From Algoriphagus sp. PAP.12 (GTDB lineage Bacteria > Bacteroidota > Bacteroidia > Cytophagales > Cyclobacteriaceae): a stretch of 64,000 nucleotides of DNA. The position numbers were made by a program, and so were the translations under genes. Under the pieces are notes generated by a model. It saw only the letters and a program-made list of their open reading frames with translations. It was not told the DNA's origin and searched no databases. Where the stretch lies: the NCBI RefSeq assembly GCF_026652115.1, contig NZ_JAPPSQ010000003.1:248001-312000 (forward strand), in the 5' to 3' direction. Every line of letters starts with the position of its first letter. Within the stretch, counting starts at the first letter, position 1. Of this stretch, positions 16,302-24,831 are shown piece after piece.

Positions 16302-17399
16302 ATGATGCATAACACAAAAAATATTCATATTCTTTTGGGGGCAGCACTCTTGATCTCAACTTATTCATGTGATCAAAAGAAGGAGTCTGTTTCCAATGAA
16401 GAAAAATTAACTGTTGCTGCTACCCCTAAGCCGGATAACCAACCTGATGGTATGGTTTGGATTCCAGGAGGACAATTCACAATGGGTACCAATGAAGCGG
16501 ATGCTTATGAAGCTGAAAAACCTGCAGTAGATCTTCAGGTAGAAGGATTTTGGATGGATACACATGAAGTCACCAATGCTGAATTCGCCAAATTTGTTGA
16601 AGAAACAGGATATGTGACTGTAGCTGAAAGACCAATTGATTGGGAGGAGTTGAAAAAACAATTACCTCCTGGTACGCCGAAGCCAGATGATTCTGTTTTG
16701 GTACCTGGTTCCATGGTATTTACTCCTCCTCCCTATCAAGTTCCACTTCAAGACATTTCACTTTGGTGGTCTTGGGTAAATGGCGCTTCTTGGAGAAATC
16801 CAGGCGGTCCTGAAACTGATTTGACTGGAAAAGAAAACCATCCTGTAGTTCATATTTCATATGAGGATGCCTTAGCTTACGCAGATTGGTCAGGAAAAAG
16901 ACTTCCGACAGAAATCGAATGGGAATTTGCAGCTCGTGGTGGAATGAATGGGAAAAGATTCGCTTGGGGAGATGAGTTGACTCCAAATGGACAGTATTTA
17001 GCCAATACTTTCCAAGGTAATTTTCCTAACGAGAACTTGGGGGAAGATGGATTTATAGGAACTAGTCCAGTAAAATCATTTGCACCCAATACATTCGGAT
17101 TGTATGACATGATCGGCAATGTCTGGGAATTGACCAGTGACTGGTATGATGCTTTGAAATTTGCAAGATTGGCAGGTCAAGCTCCAAAACTGGATGCAAA
17201 TATGAACCCCTGCTATAATCCAGATAATCCTTTCGCACAAGAGCGGGTAATCAAAGGAGGCTCTTTCCTTTGCGCAGCCAATTATTGTGTGAATTATAGA
17301 CCCTCCGCAAGGCAAGGGCAAGCCTTTGATTCAGGCACATCCAATGTTGGGTTTAGATTGGTCAAAGATCCTGAAAACAAAAACATAAGCTTGAAATAA
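16302..17399 (+). CDS. Exported lipoprotein formylglycine-generating enzyme (FGE/SUMF1) homologue
   Basis: This 365-residue lipoprotein has a hydrophobic leader ending ISTYSC and the whole FGE-sulfatase domain: MVWIPGGQFTMGTNEAD, FWMDTHEVTNAEFAKFVEET, RLPTEIEWEFAARGG, GLYDMIGNVWELTSDWY, and the C-terminal core with GGSFLCAANYC. C324 and C329 have the same five-residue spacing as the two active-site cysteines of human FGE, and SARQGQAFDSGTSNVGFR follows as in true FGEs. It may oxidise cysteine in sulfatase motifs after export, unlike cytoplasmic bacterial FGEs. No sulfatase lies in this window. A terminator follows at 17415. Confidence 0.88.
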   Translation: MMHNTKNIHILLGAALLISTYSCDQKKESVSNEEKLTVAATPKPDNQPDGMVWIPGGQFTMGTNEADAYEAEKPAVDLQVEGFWMDTHEVTNAEFAKFVEETGYVTVAERPIDWEELKKQLPPGTPKPDDSVLVPGSMVFTPPPYQVPLQDISLWWSWVNGASWRNPGGPETDLTGKENHPVVHISYEDALAYADWSGKRLPTEIEWEFAARGGMNGKRFAWGDELTPNGQYLANTFQGNFPNENLGEDGFIGTSPVKSFAPNTFGLYDMIGNVWELTSDWYDALKFARLAGQAPKLDANMNPCYNPDNPFAQERVIKGGSFLCAANYCVNYRPSARQGQAFDSGTSNVGFRLVKDPENKNISLK

Positions 17400-17414
17400 A
17401 CTCCAATCAATCAT

Positions 17415-17449
17415 AAAAAAAGCGGCAAATCTTTATTTGTCGCTTTTTT
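17415..17449. terminator. Bidirectional intrinsic terminator between FGE and ribE
   Basis: The stem GCGGCAAAT/ATTTGTCGC (17422-17430 and 17435-17443, one G.U pair) is flanked by A7 and T6. The two convergent genes on either side can share it. Confidence 0.85.
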
Positions 17450-17468
17450 GCTTTAGCCCCTTTTTAAA

Positions 17469-18065
17469 TCAGGCATTTGGATACCCCCGAATGATTCTCT
17501 GAATATATTTCCCTACAATGTCAAACTCCAAATTGACAGTATCCCCAACCTGTAATTGGTGGAAATTGGTATGCTCAAAGGTATAAGGAATAATCGCAAC
17601 TGAGAATTTTCCATTTTTGGAATTAAAGCAGGTTAAACTCGTGCCGTTGATCGTAATGGAGCCTTTTTCGACAGTCACATTTCCTGATGCAGGGTCAAAT
17701 TCAATGTCAAAAAGCCAAGAACCGTCCTCATCGCGAATGGATTTGACCACACCTGTTTGATCTACATGTCCCTGAACGATATGACCATCAAACCTTCCGT
17801 TTGCAGGCATGCACCTTTCTAAATTCACCTTCTTCCCTACTTTCCAACCCGATAAATTGGTCTTTTGGATAGTTTCATCAATGGCAGTTACCCTATAAGA
17901 TTCTGGACTGGTTCTTACGACCGTCAAACAAACTCCATCATGGGCCAAGGATTGGTCTATTTTTAATTCTCCAGCCAAACTGGATTCTAAATCAAAATGA
18001 AAATTACTTCCCTCTTGGGTGATATTTTGGATTGTTCCAAAACCTTCAATTATTCCTGTAAACAT
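17469..18065 (-). CDS. ribE: Riboflavin synthase alpha subunit
   Basis: This 198-residue enzyme dismutates two molecules of 6,7-dimethyl-8-ribityllumazine to riboflavin. The N-terminus MFTGIIEGFGTI is the family signature. The two tandem lumazine-binding domains are visible, with VNLERCMPANGRFDGHIVQG closing the first and SITINGTSLT opening the second. The gene is monocistronic and divergent from pcm. The 104 bases between ribE and pcm are too short and lack the motifs of an FMN riboswitch. Confidence 0.95.
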   Translation of the reverse strand: MFTGIIEGFGTIQNITQEGSNFHFDLESSLAGELKIDQSLAHDGVCLTVVRTSPESYRVTAIDETIQKTNLSGWKVGKKVNLERCMPANGRFDGHIVQGHVDQTGVVKSIRDEDGSWLFDIEFDPASGNVTVEKGSITINGTSLTCFNSKNGKFSVAIIPYTFEHTNFHQLQVGDTVNLEFDIVGKYIQRIIRGYPNA

Positions 18066-18169
18066 AAAATTTGCTTTCTACTGGCTTTCAAAGGATAAGC
18101 AAAAATTGCCCTTTTCAGTTTCAAATTAAGCCAAAATATCGGTTATCTTCGATCGAAATTCAATTTCTA

Positions 18170-18832
18170 ATGCCACTCCTTAAACTCGAAGACACTTACT
18201 TACACAAGGGAAAAAGAAAAGCCCTAGTTGCCGAACTCAAAAGCAAAGGAATCCACAGCCAAAAGGTTTTGGATGCTATTAACACCCTTCCGCGACATTT
18301 CTTCTTTGATTCAGCACTGATTTCCCATGCCTATGAAGACAAGGCCTTTCCTATCGGTGAAGGTCAAACGATTTCACAACCCTACACTGTAGCTTTCCAG
18401 ACCCAATTGTTGGATATCCATCCGGGAGATAAGGTTTTAGAAATAGGTACCGGATCAGGTTATCAAGGAAGTATTTTGCATCTTTTAGGCGCTGAAGTCT
18501 ATACAATAGAATACCAGAAGAAGCTTTTCGAAGGAACATCCAAGTTTCTTAAAAGACTGGGCATAGAAATGAATTTGTTCTACGGAGATGGCACAGGAGG
18601 TTTACCCGCACATGCTCCTTATGATAAGATTTTGGTAACTGCCGGAGCTCCGATTATTCCTGAGGCTTTGATTCAGCAATTGAAAACTGGTGGGGTTTTG
18701 GTAATTCCCGTCGGAGATAGAAAAAGGCAGAGCATGGTGAAAATCACCAAAAAAGCAGGAGGAAAATTGGAAAGAGAGGAATACGATAATTTCGCATTTG
18801 TACCGCTATTGGGTAAAGACGGCTGGAAATAA
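18170..18832 (+). CDS. pcm: Protein-L-isoaspartate O-methyltransferase
   Basis: This 220-residue SAM-dependent methyltransferase repairs isoaspartyl residues in damaged proteins. Visible motifs are GEGQTISQPYTVAFQ (substrate region), the SAM-binding VLEIGTGSGYQ near residue 85, and the LVTAGAP loop. The ATG at 18170 matches the family N-terminus; an upstream TTG reading would add 33 unlikely residues. The length is normal for the family. Confidence 0.92.
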   Translation: MPLLKLEDTYLHKGKRKALVAELKSKGIHSQKVLDAINTLPRHFFFDSALISHAYEDKAFPIGEGQTISQPYTVAFQTQLLDIHPGDKVLEIGTGSGYQGSILHLLGAEVYTIEYQKKLFEGTSKFLKRLGIEMNLFYGDGTGGLPAHAPYDKILVTAGAPIIPEALIQQLKTGGVLVIPVGDRKRQSMVKITKKAGGKLEREEYDNFAFVPLLGKDGWK

Positions 18833-18940
18833 ACCTTCTCTCCAAACCTTTTTCATGTTTTTCAGAATAAAATTTTGACAAAAACGATGTAAGTCAAGTT
18901 TAGAAAAATTTTATTTCTATTTTTGTTCAAAATCAACAAT

Positions 18941-19468
18941 ATGGCAAAGAAGAAATTTGTAAAAGAATCTGCAACGATCATGACGGAGATGGTTCTCCCA
19001 AATGATACCAATACCTTGAACAACTTGATGGGAGGCCGATTGATGCACTGGCTTGATGTCGTGGCTGCAATCGCTGCTCAAAAGCATTCAAATAGGATCG
19101 TTGTAACAGCTTCAGCAGATAGCATTTCTTTCAAGCAACCCATTTCTTTGGGAAATGTGGTCACTCTTCATGCCAAAGTAACCCGGGCTTTCAATTCCTC
19201 TATGGAGGTTTTTATCGAGGTGACTGCAGAAGACATTCCTGCAAGTAAAAAGACAATCACTCACAGAGCATTTTTCACTTTCGTAGCAGTGGATCAGAAC
19301 GGAAAACCAATAGAAATCCCTGAGGCAGTTCCAGAAACCGAAGAAGAAAAAGAATTGTACGATGGAGCTTTAAGAAGAAGACAACTTCGATTGGTTTTGG
19401 CAAAAAGAATGAAACCAGAAGATGCCGTGGAGCTGAAGTCAATTTTCAACATGGATATCACAAAATAA
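18941..19468 (+). CDS. Acyl-CoA thioesterase, hot-dog fold
   Basis: This 175-residue protein has the signature of the YciA/BACH-type acyl-CoA thioesterases: MVLPNDTNTLNNLMGGRLMHWLD near the N-terminus (Asn and Asp positions of the active site), then a hot-dog domain with SADSISFKQPISLG and a C-terminal charged helix. It hydrolyses acyl-CoA to free acid and CoA in the cytoplasm; chain-length preference is unknown. The ATG at 18941 was preferred over a TTG at 18923. A terminator follows directly. Confidence 0.88.
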   Translation: MAKKKFVKESATIMTEMVLPNDTNTLNNLMGGRLMHWLDVVAAIAAQKHSNRIVVTASADSISFKQPISLGNVVTLHAKVTRAFNSSMEVFIEVTAEDIPASKKTITHRAFFTFVAVDQNGKPIEIPEAVPETEEEKELYDGALRRRQLRLVLAKRMKPEDAVELKSIFNMDITK

Positions 19469-19472
19469 TTAG

Positions 19473-19503
19473 AAGGGAGGACATAAAGTCTTCCCTTTTT
19501 TTG
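19473..19503 (+). terminator. Intrinsic terminator after thioesterase gene
   Basis: The 9-base stem AAGGGAGGA/TCTTCCCTT (19473-19481 and 19489-19497, one G.U) has a 7-base loop and is followed by a T-run. Confidence 0.8.
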
Positions 19504-19535
19504 GCTTAAGAGGAATTTTTAGGCAATTTTCAGGC

Positions 19536-20111
19536 ATGGATAAAAGCACGTTGGGTGAACTGAAATATATTCTCAATGAGGATATTTTTTTATTTGATGA
19601 GGATAAGGATTCTTTGGCAAAAGAATCAGGATTTCAAGCTGAAAATCCTAATCTGAACCAGGTTCAAGAACCCACTTCTCCTGGATTGACAAAAATTGAA
19701 ACCAAGCAAGAAACTGCTCCTGAGGTAGAGTTAGAGCCAATTCAAGTTCGAGGCAAATTCGAAAAAGGCATTTTGATCCTTCATGAGGAGGAATCGTTAA
19801 ATGCTGAAATCATGGATATGCTGGTCAAAATTCTTCAGGCAGTTGGGCATTCCATGAGTGAAGTTGGATTATTGAACTCGAAGGAATTGGAAGGAAGAAG
19901 CTTGGACGAATTCCATGCAATCAATGCTCATGTAGTTCTTAAATTTGGAAGGATAAAACATCCAATCAATGCCTTCCCGATATTGGATTATCATATCCAT
20001 GCAGAAAACGAAACAGAGTACCTTTTTGCGGATTCTTTGACTTCAATTTTTGAAGACAGTAATCTGAAAAGGAAACTTTGGACGACCTTGAAAACGCTAT
20101 TTAATATCTGA
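19536..20111 (+). CDS. Hypothetical protein, possible DNA polymerase III psi (HolD)-like
   Basis: This 191-residue protein has three parts. A short N-terminal segment (LGELKYILNEDIFLFDED) is followed by a low-complexity acidic/proline linker (about 35-70), then an alpha/beta domain (GILILHEEE, NAEIMDMLVKILQAV, INAHVVLKFG, FPILDYHIH). The end, SLTSIFEDSNLKRKLWTTLK, recalls the C-terminal helix of the clamp-loader psi subunit (a DL..NP...ALW pattern in E. coli HolD). The short N-terminal peptide followed by a linker also fits psi, which uses its N-terminus to bind chi. This is pattern recognition only. It probably begins an operon with DUF3817, the kinase-like gene and, convergent to it, maf. 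Confidence 0.5.
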   Translation: MDKSTLGELKYILNEDIFLFDEDKDSLAKESGFQAENPNLNQVQEPTSPGLTKIETKQETAPEVELEPIQVRGKFEKGILILHEEESLNAEIMDMLVKILQAVGHSMSEVGLLNSKELEGRSLDEFHAINAHVVLKFGRIKHPINAFPILDYHIHAENETEYLFADSLTSIFEDSNLKRKLWTTLKTLFNI

Positions 20112-20123
20112 TAATCAAATACC

Positions 20124-20435
20124 ATGACCCCTGAACAACATACCTGGGCCAAACGATTCAAGTGGATCAGTTTAATAGAAGGTGCTTCCTTCCTTATTTT
20201 GTTATTCATTGCAATGCCTTTGAAATACATGTTTGATATGCCAATCGCAGTCACCTATATGGGCTGGATACATGGAGTTTTATTCATCCTTTACATCTAC
20301 ACCGTTTTCCCGACAGCTTCTAAACTTAAGTGGGATTTTAGCAGAACCTTGTTTGCATTGATTGCTTCAGTATTGCCTTTTGGCCCTTTTATCTTTGATA
20401 GAAACCTGAAGAAAAGCCAACATGTAGATTTCTAA
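20124..20435 (+). CDS. DUF3817 membrane protein
   Basis: This 103-residue protein is a small three-helix membrane protein of the DUF3817 family. It has the typical FKWISLIEGASFLILLFIAMPLK opening, a central YMGWIHGVLFILYIYTVF helix and a terminal LIASVLPFGPFIFDR. Family members have no known activity. It lies 12 bases after the psi-like gene and 1 base before the next gene, so the three are probably one operon. Confidence 0.82.
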   Translation: MTPEQHTWAKRFKWISLIEGASFLILLFIAMPLKYMFDMPIAVTYMGWIHGVLFILYIYTVFPTASKLKWDFSRTLFALIASVLPFGPFIFDRNLKKSQHVDF

Positions 20436-20436
20436 A

Positions 20437-21459
20437 ATGGCTCTGATCAGTAAAAAGAAAAAAGTCTACCCCATCAGTTCTGCGCTGAGAAAATATCTCG
20501 TTGAAAATTCGCGAGAAGTCGATATTCCTATCCATTATCATGAATTGCTTCGCTATAGTAATTCGGTTGCACTATATGATTCCAAGGAACAAGACACTTT
20601 TTGGGAGACTGTTTTTTATGATCAATCAGACCGGGAAGAAATACACTTGAATGTCAAAAGAATCTATGCCATTCTAAAAGCAGGAGGCGATATGAGTGTG
20701 ATGGAGCACTTGTATGTGGATCGAATTGACTTGTGCATTTATGGAAATACCCAACCCTTTCGTGTTCGGATTGTAAATAGAATCAACGATAACTTTGATT
20801 ATTTTTACATCAAAAACGCCGATGCTTCGCGGGTTTATGGATTGGAACTGGAGCACCTTCTTTCTCCCAATCGAATCAGTTATCTGGTTCATCAAAACAC
20901 CTTGATTGAAGAACATATTGCGGGGATTCCAGGTGATAAATTCATGCGGCTTCACATGTCTGACCCACACCTGAACCCAATTCGTTTGGCAAAAGAGTTC
21001 GTCAAATTCAATGAGAGATGCTTTGTTCGATTATTGGGAGACATGCATTCTTCCAACTTTGTGATAGATGTGACTCCAGATTTTGAGGAAACCCATTATC
21101 GGATTCGTGCAATCGACTTTGATCAGCAGAGCTATGAAGGAAAAAGATCCATCTACCTTCCTCAGTTTTTCAAAGAAAACAATGTATTAATTCAATTGGG
21201 AATGAAACACATCACTCCCGAATCTATGCGTCAATATCAGCGTGAAGAAAGAGCCTTAATTGCCACTCGAGTCAGATCCTCACATGATGAGATTCAAGGG
21301 ATTTTGGATGCCATGGATCAGGACCAAATTGCCCCCTCAGAAAATATTGATTCTTTGAGAAAAGAGCTGGCAAGACATTATAAAAACCAGAAGTTTATGT
21401 CTTGCCAAACTATGGGGCAGATTTTACGAGTAAGTTTGGAGCAATTACTGAAGCAGTAA
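20437..21459 (+). CDS. Unknown protein with divergent protein-kinase-like (APH-type) motifs
   Basis: The 340-residue protein is not one I recognise by name. Its second half shows a string of kinase-like landmarks: IEEHIAGIPGDKFM (hinge-like), LGDMHSSNFVID (catalytic-loop-like HxD...N pattern with Asp and Asn), and RAIDFDQQSYEG (DFD metal-binding-like). This is the order seen in APH, HipA and CotH-like kinases. The N-terminal half has beta-rich segments (RIDLCIYGNTQPFRVRIVN) but no clear glycine loop, so an ATP-binding lysine is not assigned. It could be a small-molecule or protein kinase, or a pseudokinase. Confidence 0.6.
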   Translation: MALISKKKKVYPISSALRKYLVENSREVDIPIHYHELLRYSNSVALYDSKEQDTFWETVFYDQSDREEIHLNVKRIYAILKAGGDMSVMEHLYVDRIDLCIYGNTQPFRVRIVNRINDNFDYFYIKNADASRVYGLELEHLLSPNRISYLVHQNTLIEEHIAGIPGDKFMRLHMSDPHLNPIRLAKEFVKFNERCFVRLLGDMHSSNFVIDVTPDFEETHYRIRAIDFDQQSYEGKRSIYLPQFFKENNVLIQLGMKHITPESMRQYQREERALIATRVRSSHDEIQGILDAMDQDQIAPSENIDSLRKELARHYKNQKFMSCQTMGQILRVSLEQLLKQ

Positions 21460-21461
21460 GC

Positions 21462-22049
21462 TTACCACTTTTTCAATTGCTCATAAACCAAGTGAAGTGG
21501 GAATCCCATCACATTGTAGTAAGAACCTTCAATGGTAGATACGCCGATAAAACCAATCCACTCCTGGATTCCATAAGATCCTGCTTTGTCAAATGGCTTG
21601 TATTCACGGATATAGTGCCAAATCTCTTCTTCCTCTAGAAATCGGAAAGTCACTTTGGTTTCATCTTCTAAGGTGATTCTTTTCAGACGATCCATGATGG
21701 TCACAGCAGTCATTACTTTGTGGGTTGCTCCTGACAAACTTTTGATCATATCAAAAGCCTCATCCTCATTATTTGGCTTACCCAAAACATGTCCATTCTG
21801 TACTACTACAGTATCAGAAGTGATTAGGATTTCATTTTCCTGCAATTCATCAGGGAAAGACTCCGCCTTCAATTTGGATAAATAGGCAGCAACATAATCT
21901 GCTGGAATATCACTTGGAATAGTTTCATCTACAGAATTTACTTTAACTGTAAACTCCAATTCCAATCCTTTCAATAGCTCTTGTCTTCGAGGAGAATTGG
22001 ATGCTAAAATTAGTTTTTTATCCTTCAGTTTGGTTAAAAAAGGCGTCAT
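21462..22049 (-). CDS. maf: Maf-family nucleoside triphosphate pyrophosphatase
   Basis: This 195-residue protein has the Maf signatures LASNSPRRQELL (10-21), a mid-protein SDTVVVQNG, GKPNNEDEA, and FDKAGSYGIQEWIG. Maf proteins hydrolyse non-canonical or modified nucleoside triphosphates (such as dTTP, UTP or m7GTP, depending on subfamily) and can affect division. I chose the ATG at 22049 for the family N-terminus. It overlaps the 3' end of the DUF1015 gene by 32 bases, so it is probably translationally coupled in the accC-DUF1015-maf operon. Confidence 0.92.
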   Translation of the reverse strand: MTPFLTKLKDKKLILASNSPRRQELLKGLELEFTVKVNSVDETIPSDIPADYVAAYLSKLKAESFPDELQENEILITSDTVVVQNGHVLGKPNNEDEAFDMIKSLSGATHKVMTAVTIMDRLKRITLEDETKVTFRFLEEEEIWHYIREYKPFDKAGSYGIQEWIGFIGVSTIEGSYYNVMGFPLHLVYEQLKKW

Positions 22050-23328
22050 AAGGGTAGTTAAATTCTTCTTGATTGACACTCGCAAAAAGCAATCCACCTA
22101 ATGCTTTTGGATAGAAATAAGTAGATTTTTGAGGCATTAAATGTCCGGAATGACAAACCTTCAAAACCTGCTCAATTTGAAGCTCGCGAGTGATGATTGC
22201 AAAGGTCGCCTTTTGAGAACGAACTTCCTGTATACATCTGGAAAAATTCCTCTCATAGGCTATATTTCCGCTATTCCTTTGACCTTCCAGCGTTAGACCT
22301 AATATCTGATGAAACAAAACTTCATGCAATGCTACCAAATCCAATTCTTGAAGGACTTCAGGTATTTTCAAGTTTAATTCCTGGAACTTTTCTTCTTTGA
22401 GTTTTATAAAATAGGATTCGTCTCCGATTACCAACCCATAGGTTTTTGAAACATGAAATGCATAAGAGCCCAATTCGTCAGGATCATTAAATTTCTTCAC
22501 ATCAAACCAACACCGAAGTTTCTCAAGAAACTCCTCCTTTCCCATTTCTAAACCATAGAAAAGTCGATGGGTAGGTAGAATCTTCAAATCTTTTCCAAGT
22601 GCATTGGTCAAATACATCAAATGATATTCATGGGCTTGCCATTTTTCATCCGGAAATTGACCTTCCATCGCATGTTTATAGGCAATAGCACCTTCCAAAC
22701 GATGGTGGCCATCCGCCAAAATCAATTGTTTGGATGCTATAAAGTCAACAAACTTGCTTATCACTTTTGCATCATGGATCACTGCCAAAACCTCCCTGAC
22801 ACCTTGATAATCTTCTAATTCATAAATTGGTGAATCTATGGCTACATCCATCAAAGACTCCAATACAAAACTTGGATCTTCATACAATCCATGAGTCGGA
22901 CTTGCTTGAATCTGAGCGGCTTTTAAGAGTTCTATCCGATCATTGATAGCTGAAACAATCGTATTCTCGTGTCTCAGAATTTGCTTTTCCTGCCAATCAT
23001 ACGCTTTGACCTGAATAATAAAACCTTTTCTACATCGCTCCTTCTGCTCTCCCGGTAGTCTGAAATATTGATAATACACATAAATCCCTGGGATTAAATC
23101 TTGTTGAATGATTCCCTTTTCCTTCCATTGACTTAGAGTCAATTTAGCTTCCTGACTTGGTCTCAATCCTTGAGGAACTGATAAATGAATGCTATTCAAA
23201 GGATTTTCATAGAGCTTTTCTCTCTGCTTTTCAGAAACCACATCAAAAAGCGGAGCTGTCAATTCCTCAATCTCAGGGCTTAGATGATCAGCATATCTCC
23301 ATGCTTTTAGGGGTAATATTTCCGCCAT
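22018..23328 (-). CDS. DUF1015-family protein
   Basis: This 436-residue cytoplasmic protein matches DUF1015 over its full length. Features include MAEILPLKAWRYA at the N-terminus, the SAPTHGLYEDP-like loop and the strongly conserved ILADGHHRLEGAIAY segment (about 205-219). The family is widespread and sometimes described as SpoOJ/ParA-associated or ATP-dependent hydroxylase-like, but the biochemical role is unsettled. It sits directly after accC with no gap and overlaps maf, so it is the middle gene of a three-gene operon. Confidence 0.88.
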   Translation of the reverse strand: MAEILPLKAWRYADHLSPEIEELTAPLFDVVSEKQREKLYENPLNSIHLSVPQGLRPSQEAKLTLSQWKEKGIIQQDLIPGIYVYYQYFRLPGEQKERCRKGFIIQVKAYDWQEKQILRHENTIVSAINDRIELLKAAQIQASPTHGLYEDPSFVLESLMDVAIDSPIYELEDYQGVREVLAVIHDAKVISKFVDFIASKQLILADGHHRLEGAIAYKHAMEGQFPDEKWQAHEYHLMYLTNALGKDLKILPTHRLFYGLEMGKEEFLEKLRCWFDVKKFNDPDELGSYAFHVSKTYGLVIGDESYFIKLKEEKFQELNLKIPEVLQELDLVALHEVLFHQILGLTLEGQRNSGNIAYERNFSRCIQEVRSQKATFAIITRELQIEQVLKVCHSGHLMPQKSTYFYPKALGGLLFASVNQEEFNYPYDAFFNQTEG

Positions 23329-24828
23329 CTATTTCAATCGATTTCTCCAAGCTCCAGAAGTTGAGGCCGTAGCAGTTGAAACAGAACCGGTTTTCTTTCC
23401 TTTTTGAGAATGAAAAAACTCCACAGCTAAAACTGCTAAAAGCGACTCTTCCTCTTCTGAAAGACTCTGATCCAATACTTCAGGCTTAAAATACTTTTCA
23501 ACAAACTTGGTATCAAAATTCCCACTGGTGAAAGCTTTGTGTTTTAAGGCAAAACGACAAAAATCCAATGTCGTTTGAATCCCTGTTATCTCATAATCAT
23601 CGATTGCTCGAAGCATTCTATTGATTGCGTCTTCACGCGATTCTGCATGAGTGATCAATTTGGCAATCATTGGGTCATAGTATATCGGAATATCCATTCC
23701 TTCTTCAAAGCCATCGTCCACTCGAATTCCAGGCCCTTGTGGCCTTCTATAGGTAATCAAACGTCCAATGTCTGGAAGGAAATTGGTACGAGGATCTTCT
23801 GCATATACACGAACTTCTAAAGAGTGTCCATTGATTTTCAAATCATCCTGTGAAAAGCTCAACGCTTTCCCTTCAGCCACCCAAATCTGTTCTTTCACCA
23901 AGTCTTTGCCAGTGATCATTTCAGTGACTGGATGTTCTACCTGAAGACGGGTATTCATTTCTAAGAAATAGAAATTCAGCTTGCCATCTACGATAAACTC
24001 CACAGTACCAGCACCATAATAATCACAGGCTTTTGCAACTCCCACTGCAGCCTCTCCCATTGCTTTTCGCATTTCTGGACTTACTACAGCTGACGGAGCT
24101 TCTTCAATGACTTTTTGATGTCTTCTTTGGATGGAACATTCTCTTTCAAACAGATAAACGGTATTCCCATGCTGGTCTCCCAAAATCTGGATTTCAATAT
24201 GACGAGGAGAAGTGATGAATTTCTCGATAAAAACCGCCCCATCTCCGAATGCTGACTGAGCTTCAGAAACTGCTCGTTGCATTTGCTCTTCGAATTCAGC
24301 CTCGGATTCAACGATCCGCATTCCCTTTCCTCCTCCACCAGCACTGGCTTTGATGAGAATAGGATATCCGATTTCTTCCGCTTTTTTCTTTGCTGCATCA
24401 ATGTCTGAAATCGCTTCTTCTGTTCCCGGAACCAGAGGAATATCATATTGAGAAACGGCCTGTTTCGCAGCCAATTTACTACCCATTACCTCGATGGCAT
24501 GGGGAGATGGACCAACGAAAATCAACCCAGCATCTGTTACTTTCTTGGAAAAATCTGCATTCTCAGAAAGAAATCCATAACCTGGATGAATAGCATCTAC
24601 ATTTAAATCTTTACAAACTTTAATGATTTTATCCCCCAACAAATAAGATTGATTCGAAGGCGGTGGTCCCAAACAAACTGCTTCATCTGCAAATTTAACA
24701 TGGGGAGATAATCGGTCTGCCTCTGAATAAACTGCAACGGTGCTGATTCCAAGCTCTTTAGCAGACCTCATGATTCTAAGAGCAATTTCACCTCTGTTGG
24801 CTATTAAAAGTTTGTTGATTTTTGCCAT
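23329..24828 (-). CDS. accC: Biotin carboxylase (AccC-type subunit of an acyl-CoA carboxylase)
   Basis: This 499-residue ATP-grasp enzyme carboxylates biotin using bicarbonate and ATP. Motifs are HPGYGFLSEN (about 80-89), the glycine-rich ATP loop SAGGGGKGMRIV, HQKVIEEAPS, EMNTRLQVEHPVTEMITG and a C-terminal biotin-carboxylase domain. It is about 50 residues longer than E. coli AccC, with a Ser/Thr-rich tail, and no biotin carrier gene adjoins it. It may therefore serve acetyl-, propionyl- or methylcrotonyl-CoA carboxylase. It is the first large gene of a minus-strand operon with DUF1015 and maf. Confidence 0.9.
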   Translation of the reverse strand: MAKINKLLIANRGEIALRIMRSAKELGISTVAVYSEADRLSPHVKFADEAVCLGPPPSNQSYLLGDKIIKVCKDLNVDAIHPGYGFLSENADFSKKVTDAGLIFVGPSPHAIEVMGSKLAAKQAVSQYDIPLVPGTEEAISDIDAAKKKAEEIGYPILIKASAGGGGKGMRIVESEAEFEEQMQRAVSEAQSAFGDGAVFIEKFITSPRHIEIQILGDQHGNTVYLFERECSIQRRHQKVIEEAPSAVVSPEMRKAMGEAAVGVAKACDYYGAGTVEFIVDGKLNFYFLEMNTRLQVEHPVTEMITGKDLVKEQIWVAEGKALSFSQDDLKINGHSLEVRVYAEDPRTNFLPDIGRLITYRRPQGPGIRVDDGFEEGMDIPIYYDPMIAKLITHAESREDAINRMLRAIDDYEITGIQTTLDFCRFALKHKAFTSGNFDTKFVEKYFKPEVLDQSLSEEEESLLAVLAVEFFHSQKGKKTGSVSTATASTSGAWRNRLK

Positions 24829-24831
24829 CCT

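Noticed and set aside
18066..18169. Possible FMN riboswitch upstream of ribE
   Set aside because: Only about 100 bases separate ribE from pcm, and they show no conserved FMN-aptamer core or expression platform.
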